DNA of 64,000 bases from UTCFX2 sp963726375 (GTDB lineage: Bacteria; Chloroflexota; Anaerolineae; Anaerolineales; UBA4823), in assembly GCA_963726375.1 (NCBI GenBank), contig CAVSCE010000008.1, positions 62,001 to 126,000 on the forward strand, given 5' to 3'. The position numbers were made by a program, and so were the translations under genes. Below the pieces are notes generated by a model. That model did no database searches. It was given only the letters and a program-made list of their open reading frames with translations, and was not told the DNA's origin. Positions 19,398-27,542 of this stretch are shown here, piece after piece (positions within the stretch are counted from its first letter, which is position 1; every line of letters starts with the position of its first letter).

Positions 19398-21599
19398 CTA
19401 TCTCATAACAACCGGTAGGAAAATATTCAGCTTCGTCGCCAGCCGGCAGGCTGAAAACTCCGATGTGTTTCCGCTCGGGTCGATCGCGATCCCCGTCACA
19501 AAAAATCCGACTGTCGTTGTCACTGGCAGCGTAATCCCAAACTCCGAGGTCCCGATCGCATTCGTGGTTTTGCTCGCCGCGCCCAAATAAAACTCACCCT
19601 CGCCATGCAGGAGTGCGTCGCAGGTCTGGTTCGCGTAAAACTCAAGCCTGTACGTTGTGCTGGCATTGCTGCGGATCTCGCCGGCGAACTCCATCGTAGA
19701 CGTCTTCACTGTCGCCCGGTCGATATGCGGGAAGTTCTGGCGCTGGTTCGCGCCAGTATCCGCGTCCAGCAGGTCGTTGCCCGTCACACCGTCGTTTTCC
19801 AGGTCGATCCCCAATTTACCGTTCCCAAAGACCAGGTTTCTGGAGAGCAGGTTGCCGATCGCCGTCCCGCCCTTGACAACAATCCCATCGCCAGAATTCC
19901 AGAGTATCGTGTTTGTCTCTGTGATGAAAGCCCCGCCGATGATATTGTCGTGCGCATCCTGAATGAAAACGCCGGCCTTGCTGTTTGGCAGCTGCAGCCC
20001 GCTTGTCAGGCTCCCGCCAATCGAATTGCCCTGCACGATATTGTCGTATGCGCCTGACCCGCTGATCCGAACCCCGTCGTTGTCGTTGCCGACGATCAAA
20101 TTGCCGGCCAGCGGGGTAGTTCCACCGATCGTGTTGGTCATCGCGTTCGTCACGCGCACACCGTCCATCGCATTACCCAGGTCGATCGACTGAGTGGCGT
20201 CAACCCCGATCCGGTTGCCCTTCACCGTGTTGTTCATCGCCAGCGTGTTATCGATCAGCACCCCTTCGGCGCCGTTCCCGGAGATCTGGTTGCCCTCGCC
20301 CGGGTTGTCTCCGCCGATATTGTTGCCTGGCGCGTTATCGATGTGGACGCCGACCCCCGTGTTCGGCAGCGCGGCTGTCCCGGTCAGATCTGTCCCGATC
20401 ATGTTACCGTGCACCTTGTTGAGGCTCGCGGTCGATCCTGTAATCAGAATCCCTTCCATGTCGTTGCCAGATATCAGGTTTCCCGAGCCAGGGATCGGCC
20501 CGCCGACCACATTGGTCGAGCCGCTGTCGATCATCACCCCCTGCTGGAGGTTGCCGGCGTCCAGCGTGCCGCTCACGTCCGTGCCGATCTTGTTGTTGTG
20601 GACGACGTTTCCGTTCGCAAGCGAGCCGTGGATGTACACGCCTTTCTGATGATTGTATGCGATGACATTTTCTTCCCCTGGATTGAGCCCCCCGACCATA
20701 TTCCCGGGTGCGTTATCGATCTCCACCCCGCTCATGCCATTGGGGTCCGGCCCCATCCCGCCGATGTCTGTGCCGATTTTATTCCCCATGATCTGGTTGG
20801 CAAAAGCAGTCGGTCCGCTGATCTTGATCCCGTCGCCGATGTTGGCGGAGATGATATTCCCCAAACCCGGCCCACCTCCGATGAAATTCTGACCGCTTCC
20901 AGAGATGAAGATCCCATTTCCCCCATTAGGCATGGGCGCCACACCCGCCATATCGACTCCGATGTGCGTGATCTGAATCATGGCCGGTCCGCCGGTGATC
21001 TCGATCCCGTGCCCCTGGAAATTCTGGATCGTCATCCAGCTGATCTGAACAACCCCGGCAATCCCCAGCGGGCCAATCGTCAGACCATTTGCTGGCCCCG
21101 CAGCCGTGCCGTCGATGACGATCATTGGGGGACCACCACCAATGATCATCGGCGCGCTGATCACCGGCAGAGCTCCAAGGTTCCACGGCGGCCCTCCGAC
21201 CATGATCGGCGGCATGGGCGGAATAACCGAGAGGATGTTATGGGGTCCGCCCGGCGTGTTGTTTGCCGCACAGATCGCCTCACGCAGGCTGAACAATCCG
21301 TCCGGTCCCGGGAGCATCCCAATAAATATCGCACCACATGCCGGACCGGCGTCCATGACATCCAGGTTGGTCGTCACAGGGATAACTGCAGAAGGCGCAT
21401 TGCGCCCGCTCAAGCCGGAAGCTGGGGTCATCCCGAATACAAGCCCGGCGGCTAAAAAAGCTGTGAGAATGACCCTCCCTTTGCCTGATCGCCCGGGCTG
21501 CGGTCTGGAGCCGACATGGTACAGGCGCTGAAGGCATGCGCTCTTCCATCTTCCATAATGCTCCTGTTTTGCAATTGAATTGGGAATACCGACACCCAT
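19398..21599 (-). CDS. Secreted CSLREA-type right-handed beta-helix protein
   Basis: About 733 residues. The N-terminal hydrophobic segment VILTAFLAAGLVFGM is a signal peptide. The CSLREA-type motif FSLREAICAANN follows at about residue 100, then at least ten NosD/parallel beta-helix rungs of the form GNxIGxxxxGxxxxPNxxxGVxI with IDNAPGN and GNxISGN repeats. A C-terminal beta-sandwich ends in LNIFLPVVMR, a tail common on secreted Chloroflexota proteins. Role is probably surface adhesion or polysaccharide binding; no catalytic motif is seen. The start at 21599 has a GGGAGG site five bases upstream. Confidence 0.85.
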   Translation of the reverse strand: MGVGIPNSIAKQEHYGRWKSACLQRLYHVGSRPQPGRSGKGRVILTAFLAAGLVFGMTPASGLSGRNAPSAVIPVTTNLDVMDAGPACGAIFIGMLPGPDGLFSLREAICAANNTPGGPHNILSVIPPMPPIMVGGPPWNLGALPVISAPMIIGGGPPMIVIDGTAAGPANGLTIGPLGIAGVVQISWMTIQNFQGHGIEITGGPAMIQITHIGVDMAGVAPMPNGGNGIFISGSGQNFIGGGPGLGNIISANIGDGIKISGPTAFANQIMGNKIGTDIGGMGPDPNGMSGVEIDNAPGNMVGGLNPGEENVIAYNHQKGVYIHGSLANGNVVHNNKIGTDVSGTLDAGNLQQGVMIDSGSTNVVGGPIPGSGNLISGNDMEGILITGSTASLNKVHGNMIGTDLTGTAALPNTGVGVHIDNAPGNNIGGDNPGEGNQISGNGAEGVLIDNTLAMNNTVKGNRIGVDATQSIDLGNAMDGVRVTNAMTNTIGGTTPLAGNLIVGNDNDGVRISGSGAYDNIVQGNSIGGSLTSGLQLPNSKAGVFIQDAHDNIIGGAFITETNTILWNSGDGIVVKGGTAIGNLLSRNLVFGNGKLGIDLENDGVTGNDLLDADTGANQRQNFPHIDRATVKTSTMEFAGEIRSNASTTYRLEFYANQTCDALLHGEGEFYLGAASKTTNAIGTSEFGITLPVTTTVGFFVTGIAIDPSGNTSEFSACRLATKLNIFLPVVMR

Positions 21600-21825
21600 C
21601 GCTCCCTCCCTGGAAATCCGAACATAAGACCGCCCCGTCTGATACATTCTGCTGAGACCGTCGGGTAACGATGAAATGATTCTATGCAGTTACAATTATT
21701 GCAGATATGGGAGCGAAAGTAAAGTAAATTTCACTTTCCTGTTCCTTGCTTGTCGCGTGAATTTCTCAATCGTTTTCGTCGTTGGGATTATCTGGACTCG
21801 GATTTCCGTCGGATCCAGCGTAAAA

Positions 21826-21954
21826 TTACGGCTGCGTGATGCCTGTGAGAAAGCTCTGCCAGGTTTCCTGGAGGAATGTCCCGAACAATGCCCATAAAAT
21901 CAATAAAAGGATGACGACCAGCACGAAAATCAGGAAATATTCGATCTTCGACAT
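21826..21954 (-). CDS. Small single-span membrane protein, 42 aa
   Basis: An ORF of 42 residues beginning MSKIEYFLIF with one long hydrophobic helix (about residues 7-25) and a short polar tail ending in GITQP. An AGGCGG site lies five bases before the ATG. It starts 13 bases after the stop of the upstream membrane protein gene, so the two form a small operon. The function is unknown; no homologue family is recognised by eye. Confidence 0.6.
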   Translation of the reverse strand: MSKIEYFLIFVLVVILLLILWALFGTFLQETWQSFLTGITQP

Positions 21955-21967
21955 CCAACCGCCTCTT

Positions 21968-22483
21968 TCAATAGATTTGCTCCAGGACGATCACCAGGAT
22001 GTTCCAAATCATCGGTAAACCAGCAATAACCGGGATCATCCAGACGGCTTTCGGGAGCTTTCCGGAAAATATTCGGACCGATCCGATCTGAAGCGGTCGG
22101 TTCATCACCTCGATCGCCGCAACAATCAGCAGGACCGCAGCAAGCTTCAGCAGCAGCGCTTGCATCCAGCCTCCCAAACCCGCCACCATCGGGTTGGCTT
22201 CCCATATCCCTGGGATGACGAGCAGCCCCACCGCGGTCGTCGCCAGGTCAAGCAGCTCCGCAACAATAAAAACTATCGATACCTTCTGGAGTCGAAAGGG
22301 CCCTTGATATGGGATATCCACACTGGGGCTCAAATTCGGCAAGGCTCGATTGGACGTTCTTTCCAGGGCATTAAATCTTGAAAGATTGACCACGCCTGCA
22401 GCCCGGTTAACCAGGCTTACAGCGGCTGCAATAAATATTGCTTTCTCTTTAATCCCCTCAACCCAAAACGGCAGTGTTTTCAC
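21968..22483 (-). CDS. Four-helix membrane protein (DUF5658-like)
   Basis: A 171-residue membrane protein. The block FIVAELLDLATTAVGLLVIP, then EANPMVAG, is the DUF5658-type signature (helix with ELLD/T, then an ExNP turn), followed by helices near LLKLAAVLLIVAAIEVM and VIAGLPMIWNILVIV. The start is a GTG with a GGAGG site six bases upstream. No function is known for the family. It is followed by the 42-residue membrane ORF. Confidence 0.7.
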   Translation of the reverse strand: MKTLPFWVEGIKEKAIFIAAAVSLVNRAAGVVNLSRFNALERTSNRALPNLSPSVDIPYQGPFRLQKVSIVFIVAELLDLATTAVGLLVIPGIWEANPMVAGLGGWMQALLLKLAAVLLIVAAIEVMNRPLQIGSVRIFSGKLPKAVWMIPVIAGLPMIWNILVIVLEQIY

Positions 22484-22737
22484 GTTGTTCCTCCATAATG
22501 ACTAGCCGATTGCACTAATTATGCCAGATATTTGCATTTTTGTCATGTGTTTTTTGCTGCCAATAATCCGCATCGCAATTATTATTTCAATTGCAATATT
22601 TTATGAATTCTGTTTCACTCAATTTATCCGCGGAACAGCCAAATCCCCCAATTGCCCCTCGCCGCTCGCGAGGTTTTCAGCAGGCTATTCGGCGATGAGG
22701 TCGATTTACTGAGGTAAAATGGTTGTGAAAATCAATC

Positions 22738-23322
22738 ATGTTTCAGCGGAGCTGTCATTTGAAGAAATTGCTTTCAGATTACTTTATGTTGTTTGCGATC
22801 GCATCCGTCCTGGTGATTCTGGACCAGCTTACGAAATCGTGGGTTCGCCTTAACCTGGCTTTTGGGGAAGTCTACCATCCGGAATGGTGGCTTTCGCAGT
22901 TTGTCCGCCTCGTTCACGTAAAGAATACTGGCGCCGCATTTGGGATGCTCCAGAGCTTTGGCGGCGTCTTCATGATCCTTTCGTTTGTCATCAGCTGCGT
23001 GATCATCTATTATTTCCCCCAGATCCCCCGACAAGATTGGGTGATCCGGGTCGCGATGGGGATGATGCTGGGCGGCGCAGTCGGGAACTTGATCGACCGC
23101 CTCCAAATCGGTCATGTGACGGATTTCTTTTCTGTCGGCGGCTTCCCGGTTTTCAATATCGCCGACGCCAGCATCTCTGTGGGCGTCGTCGTCCTTTTCA
23201 TCGGTTTATGGATCCAGGAGAACCGCCAGAAAAGCCAGGGTCAGCCAGACGCCCAGCAGCCCGATTCAGCCTCCTCCAACCTGGATACCACCAGCGTTCC
23301 AGAGGAATCCCAGGGTGAATGA
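22738..23322 (+). CDS. lspA: Lipoprotein signal peptidase (signal peptidase II)
   Basis: Cleaves the signal peptide of prolipoproteins in the membrane. Four transmembrane helices are visible. Conserved blocks are ILDQLTKSWV, NTGAAFGML, the catalytic Asp in GGAVGNLIDR and the second catalytic Asp in FNIADASISVG. A polar 30-residue tail after the last helix is longer than usual. The ATG at 22738 lacks a ribosome binding site; a TTG at 22759 (LKKLLSDYF) has a GGAG eight bases before it and may be the true start. A TAAAAT box at 22714-22719 may be the promoter. It overlaps rluD by eight bases. Confidence 0.9.
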   Translation: MFQRSCHLKKLLSDYFMLFAIASVLVILDQLTKSWVRLNLAFGEVYHPEWWLSQFVRLVHVKNTGAAFGMLQSFGGVFMILSFVISCVIIYYFPQIPRQDWVIRVAMGMMLGGAVGNLIDRLQIGHVTDFFSVGGFPVFNIADASISVGVVVLFIGLWIQENRQKSQGQPDAQQPDSASSNLDTTSVPEESQGE

Positions 23323-24265
23323 ACCGCCGGAGCAGCCGGATGTTTTCACATTTCACAACGATCAGCCCCAGCGGCTGGATAAATTCCTGGTAGACCGCCT
23401 GCCCGAGTTATCGCGCACGTGTATCCAGAACCTGATTAAAGTTGGTCAGGTAACCGTAGACGGAGCAATCCCGCACAAGTCTGGCGCTGCCATCGAAGTC
23501 GGTGCTGAAGTTAGGATATCAGTTCCACCCGTAAAGCCTACCGAGCTTATTCCAGAAGCGATCCCGCTCGATATCATTTTCGAGAACAGCGATTTGATGG
23601 TCGTGAACAAACCCGCCGGGATGGTCGTTCATCCGGCTGCCGGGCACAGCTCCGGGACGCTGGTGCACGCCGCCCTGGCTCACGCACCCGAGATCGAGGG
23701 CATCGGCGGCGAGCAGCGCCCCGGCGTGGTCCATCGTTTGGATAAAAACACCTCCGGCCTGATCTTGCTCGCCAAGAATGACCGGGCTCACCGCTGGCTG
23801 CAGGACCAGTTTCGACTGCACAAAATCCAGAAGGTCTACATCGCGCTGGTAGATGGCCGCCCGCCGACCCCAGCCGGGAAGATCGAAGCTGCAATCGGTC
23901 GCGACCAACGGGCGCGCAAGAAAATGGCCGTTGTGACCGCATCCAAAGGCCGCCAGGCAGCCAGCGAGTACCAAACGATCGAGACCTTCCCCGAGCACAC
24001 CCTGCTGGAGGTCCACCCGGTCACCGGGCGCACCCACCAGATCCGCATCCACCTGGCCTTCATCGGCTGCCCGGTTGCCGGAGACACCGTGTACGGCCGC
24101 CAGCGCCCTACCCTGTCAATCGATCGCCATTTCCTGCACGCGGAAAGGTTGACCTTCCGCCTGCCGGGAGAAAAAGAAACCAACACATTTGAAGCCCCGC
24201 TTCCGCTGGAATTGGTGAACATTCTGGCTGGTCTCAGGGTTGGAAAGGTTAAAGAAACCAGATGA
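23315..24265 (+). CDS. rluD: Pseudouridine synthase, RluA/RluD family
   Basis: A 316-residue pseudouridine synthase, probably acting on 23S rRNA. The N-terminal S4 RNA-binding domain is QRLDKFLVDRLPELSRT, followed by the catalytic motif PGVVHRLDKNTSGLILLAK with the nucleophilic Asp near residue 139. GRTHQIRIHLAFIGCPVAGD is the conserved C-terminal block. It starts with GTG within lspA and ends in an ATGA overlap with the aldolase gene, so the three genes are one operon. The exact target uridine cannot be told from sequence. Confidence 0.9.
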   Translation: MNEPPEQPDVFTFHNDQPQRLDKFLVDRLPELSRTCIQNLIKVGQVTVDGAIPHKSGAAIEVGAEVRISVPPVKPTELIPEAIPLDIIFENSDLMVVNKPAGMVVHPAAGHSSGTLVHAALAHAPEIEGIGGEQRPGVVHRLDKNTSGLILLAKNDRAHRWLQDQFRLHKIQKVYIALVDGRPPTPAGKIEAAIGRDQRARKKMAVVTASKGRQAASEYQTIETFPEHTLLEVHPVTGRTHQIRIHLAFIGCPVAGDTVYGRQRPTLSIDRHFLHAERLTFRLPGEKETNTFEAPLPLELVNILAGLRVGKVKETR

Positions 24266-25290
24266 AAATTGTCGATCTGCGTTCGGATACAATTACCCAC
24301 CCCACCCCAGAGATGCGCCGGGCGATGGCTGAAGCCGAGGTCGGCGACGATGTCTATGGCGAAGACCCGACGGTCAACCGCCTTCAGCAGACCGCTGCCC
24401 GGTTATTAAACAAAGAGGCCGGGCTCTTCGTCCCTTCGGGCACGATGGGCAACCTTGCCGGCATCCTCGCCCACTGCACCCGCGGCGATGAAGTCATCCT
24501 GGGGGATAAATCCCACACCTTTCTGTTCGAAGCCGGCGGGATCTCGGCCTTAGGCGGTGTGCACTCCTGCCAGATCTCCAACCAACCGGATGGCACGCTC
24601 TTATTGGACGCGATCGAAGCCGCAATCCGCCCGGATGACCCGCATGATCCAATAACGAAACTGATTTCGCTCGAAAACACCCAAAACCGTTGTGGAGGGG
24701 TGGTTCTGAGCGCTGAATACATCGGCAAGGTTGCTGAATTAGCCCACCGATACAGCCTGAAGCTCCACCTGGATGGAGCCAGGTTGTTTAACGCTGCGGC
24801 CGCTCTGGGCGTCCCGGCTGCCGAGCTGGCTTCCCCGGTCGACTCGGTCACCGTCTGCCTGAGCAAAGGTCTGTGCGCCCCGGTCGGCTCGGTTTTGTGC
24901 GGCTCGGAAGAGTACATCCATCGCGCCCTTCGCATCCGCAAGATGCTCGGCGGCGGGATGCGCCAGGCGGGCATCCTGGCCGCAGCCGGGATCGTTGCAC
25001 TGACAGAAATGACCGAAAGGTTGGCAGATGACCATGCCCGCGCCGCCCGTCTTGCCCAGGAGCTTGGAAAAATCCCGGGATTGCACGTAAACAAACCCGC
25101 CACAAATATGGTTTTCCTGACGCTGGATGAATCAATCCCCCACACCACCCGGGAATTTGCCGGACGATTAAGCGATCGCGGCGTAAAGGTCGGTGTGGTC
25201 TCCCGGCGCGGCTATCGGCTGGTAACGCACTATTGGATCGACGACGGCGCGGTCGAACAGGCCGTTGCCGCTTTCAAAGCAGCGCTTTGA
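24262..25290 (+). CDS. ltaE: Low-specificity L-threonine aldolase
   Basis: A PLP enzyme of fold type I that splits L-threonine/allo-threonine to glycine and acetaldehyde. The N-terminal LRSDTITHPTPEMRRAM, VGDDVYGEDPTVNRL and FVPSGTMGNLAG blocks are family signatures. The PLP Lys is in CLSKGLCAPVGS and the Asp in HLDGARLFNA holds the pyridine nitrogen. Length 342 is normal. It is translationally coupled to rluD by ATGA. Confidence 0.9.
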   Translation: MKIVDLRSDTITHPTPEMRRAMAEAEVGDDVYGEDPTVNRLQQTAARLLNKEAGLFVPSGTMGNLAGILAHCTRGDEVILGDKSHTFLFEAGGISALGGVHSCQISNQPDGTLLLDAIEAAIRPDDPHDPITKLISLENTQNRCGGVVLSAEYIGKVAELAHRYSLKLHLDGARLFNAAAALGVPAAELASPVDSVTVCLSKGLCAPVGSVLCGSEEYIHRALRIRKMLGGGMRQAGILAAAGIVALTEMTERLADDHARAARLAQELGKIPGLHVNKPATNMVFLTLDESIPHTTREFAGRLSDRGVKVGVVSRRGYRLVTHYWIDDGAVEQAVAAFKAAL

Positions 25291-25302
25291 AAAATAAGTG
25301 CA

Positions 25303-25311
25303 TGTTATAAT
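25303..25311 (+). promoter_or_regulatory. Extended -10 promoter before pnp
   Basis: TGTTATAAT at 25303-25311 is an extended -10 element; no good -35 is visible at the proper distance. The pnp start codon follows 23 bases later. Confidence 0.5.
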
Positions 25312-25334
25312 ATTCACATAGTGCAGGTAAAAGA

Positions 25335-26178
25335 ATGAGCGAATGGATTTCTTTATCACAGATCGACCAGACCACCAGCGAAATCAGCTCGAAATTAACC
25401 GTCAAACCAAAAATCGGCCTGATCCTCGGTTCTGGGCTGGGGGGGTTGGCTGAGCAAATCAACAATCCGGTTTTCATCCCCTTTGAGCAGATTTCCAACT
25501 GGCCTGTTTCGACGGTCATAGGCCATAAAGGCCGGCTGGTCATTGGAGGATTGGAAGGCCAGACGGTAATTGTCATGCAGGGCCGCAGCCATTACTATGA
25601 AGGCTACAGCATGGCGCAGATCGCCCTCCCCGTTCGCGTGATGCAGCGCTTGGGCGTCAAAATCCTCATCATCACCAACGCCGCTGGGGCGGTCAACCCC
25701 GATTTCGAGCCGGGCGATGTGATGCTCATTACAGATCACCTCAATTTTATCGGCATGGCCGGATTAAACCCGCTGCGCGGCCCGAACCTGGATGAGTTAG
25801 GTCCGCGCTTCCCGGATATGGGCTGCCCCTATGACCTTGAGCTTCGCCAGGCTGCCCTCCAGACCGCCAGCCAGCTGGGTGTCCGCCTTCACCAGGGCGT
25901 CTACGTCTCCCTGGCCGGCCCATCCTTCGAATCACCCGCAGACCTTCGATTCCTCCGCCTGGCTGGTGCGGATTCGGTTGGAATGTCCACCGTTCCAGAA
26001 GTAATCGCTGCCCGCCACGGCGGGACTTCGCGTCCTGGGTTTCTCAGGAATCAGCAATAAAGCCAACCTTGACGGCAGCACGGTTACGACCCACGAGGAG
26101 GTTCTTGAAGCGGGAGACAAGATCGTCCCGCAATTGTCAGCTCTGATCCGGGGTGTTCTCCGAACTCTGGGAAATTAA
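25335..26178 (+). CDS. Purine-nucleoside phosphorylase (one frameshift)
   Basis: A trimeric-type PNP, about 280 residues, which phosphorolyses guanosine and inosine in purine salvage. Phosphate-binding GSGLGGLAE, then HKGRLVIG and GRSHYYEGY, the conserved ITNAAGAVN and the base-binding region VYVSLAGPSFESPAD followed by VGMSTVPEVIAARH are all in place. The frame changes at 26021-26028 through one extra G; after repair the protein ends GFSGISNKANLDG...VLRTLGN as in the family. A GTAAAAGA site is weak. Note hpt further on in the same salvage route. Confidence 0.9.
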
Positions 26179-26231
26179 GATACCAGGCCCTGGGTATTAT
26201 CATTCGCATTTGATCCCCAGCTAGGAGCGGC

Positions 26232-26948
26232 ATGGAAGAAGCACTCGGCTTTTTTCGCGCCTTTGAGATGTGGATATATCTGCTTCTCGGGCTTGGGGGA
26301 CTCTTATACATTCGAAGGTTTTTACTTGCCTGGAACGAGCTGCAAGGTGCAAGTTTTGGATTGGAGCGCGAGAACGCTCAATCGCGGCTGAACCAGTCTG
26401 CCAGCATTATTGTGTTGATATTAACGATGGTCGTAACAGAATTCATCATGGTTTCTTTTGTTGCCCCGGCGATGCCTGGCAGCGGTGCGCTGAATACTCC
26501 AACGCTGGACCTGCTGGCATCACCCACCACAACGCTTGCTGCGACAACCCCGGGTGCCGAGCCGCCTCAAGCCACCATCTTGCCGGAGCTGGCTCAAACA
26601 ACCCCGGTCGTCGAAAGCGGATGCACGCCCGGTCTGATCGAGATCGTGATCCCGCAAAACGGCGAAGAAATCCGCGGTGTCGTTCCGGTTGTCGGAACAG
26701 CCAATATCGAGAACTTCGGCTTTTATAAATTCGAGATCAAGCGTCCGGAAGAAAGCGCCTGGCTGACGATCCAGGCCGGAAACTCGCCCGTGGTCTCCGG
26801 CAAGCTCGGCGATTGGGACACCAGCCGCCTCTCCCCAGGCAACTACCAGCTCGCCCTGGTTGTGGTCGACAGCCAGGCGAAACCTTCCGAGCCATGCATC
26901 ATCCAGGTGCGGGTTTCGCTTCCGCCCCAGGAGAACCCCGAGCCATAG
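26232..26948 (+). CDS. Membrane protein with extracytoplasmic Ig-like domain
   Basis: A 238-residue protein with two transmembrane helices (near residues 12-27 and 58-78) flanking a cytosolic loop, a Thr/Pro/Ala-rich linker, and a C-terminal beta domain beginning IEIVIPQNGEEIRG that resembles the Ig-like or Big-type folds in surface proteins. A TAGGAGC site precedes the ATG. It lies between pnp and a GNAT gene in one direction. No function is recognised. Confidence 0.6.
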   Translation: MEEALGFFRAFEMWIYLLLGLGGLLYIRRFLLAWNELQGASFGLERENAQSRLNQSASIIVLILTMVVTEFIMVSFVAPAMPGSGALNTPTLDLLASPTTTLAATTPGAEPPQATILPELAQTTPVVESGCTPGLIEIVIPQNGEEIRGVVPVVGTANIENFGFYKFEIKRPEESAWLTIQAGNSPVVSGKLGDWDTSRLSPGNYQLALVVVDSQAKPSEPCIIQVRVSLPPQENPEP

Positions 26949-26961
26949 AAATCCGGCCGAT

Positions 26962-27504
26962 ATGCCCGAGATCGAAATTCGCCCTGCCGTCTCATCTGAT
27001 ATCCCCATTCTGATCGCGCTGGATCACAGCACGATTACCGATGTCGTCTGGCAGATGGAATTCCGCCATCAGCGCGAGCCCGGGCAGATCGACGTCCATT
27101 TTCAAAAAGTCCGCCTGCCGCGCCCGGTTCGCCAGGATTACCCCAAACCCGTGCACTCGCTTGCGGAAGATTGGACCCGCCTCTCGGGACTCCTGGTTGC
27201 GTCGCACTCCGATCAAGTGATAGGTTATATCGGCCTGGTACTGGATCGATTAACCCAGGCGGTTTGGGTGACCGACCTGGCGGTGAAAAAAAGCCTCCGC
27301 CGCAAGGGGATCGGCAGCGCACTGGTGCTGGCTGCCGTCGAATGGTCTGCCAATCAGGAATGCCGCGACCTGGTGCTTGAGATGCATCCTAAGAACGGAC
27401 CAGGAATTGATTTCGCCTTCAAGATGGGCTTTGAATTTTGCGGTTATAACGACTTCTATTATCCAGTAAACAAAATTGGAGTGTTCTTTCGGAAATCCTT
27501 TTAG
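26962..27504 (+). CDS. GNAT-family N-acetyltransferase
   Basis: A 180-residue acetyltransferase. The acetyl-CoA pyrophosphate-binding loop is LRRKGIGSALV (R/Q-x-x-G-x-G) near residue 112, preceded by strand VWVTDLAVKK. The C-terminal GIDFAFKMGFEFCGYND is the usual last helix and strand. The chosen ATG at 26962 begins MPEIEIRPAVSSD, the normal GNAT N-terminus; a longer frame upstream overlaps the previous gene and has no family support. The substrate is unknown. Confidence 0.82.
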   Translation: MPEIEIRPAVSSDIPILIALDHSTITDVVWQMEFRHQREPGQIDVHFQKVRLPRPVRQDYPKPVHSLAEDWTRLSGLLVASHSDQVIGYIGLVLDRLTQAVWVTDLAVKKSLRRKGIGSALVLAAVEWSANQECRDLVLEMHPKNGPGIDFAFKMGFEFCGYNDFYYPVNKIGVFFRKSF

Positions 27505-27542
27505 ATTTTTAATCCATTTATTGAGGAACGTCTTTTACAGGG

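Noticed and set aside
20343..21455. 370-residue plus-strand ORF opposite the CSLREA protein
   Set aside because: The repeat structure is explained by the beta-helix gene on the other strand; this frame is His/Asp/Arg-rich without a family.
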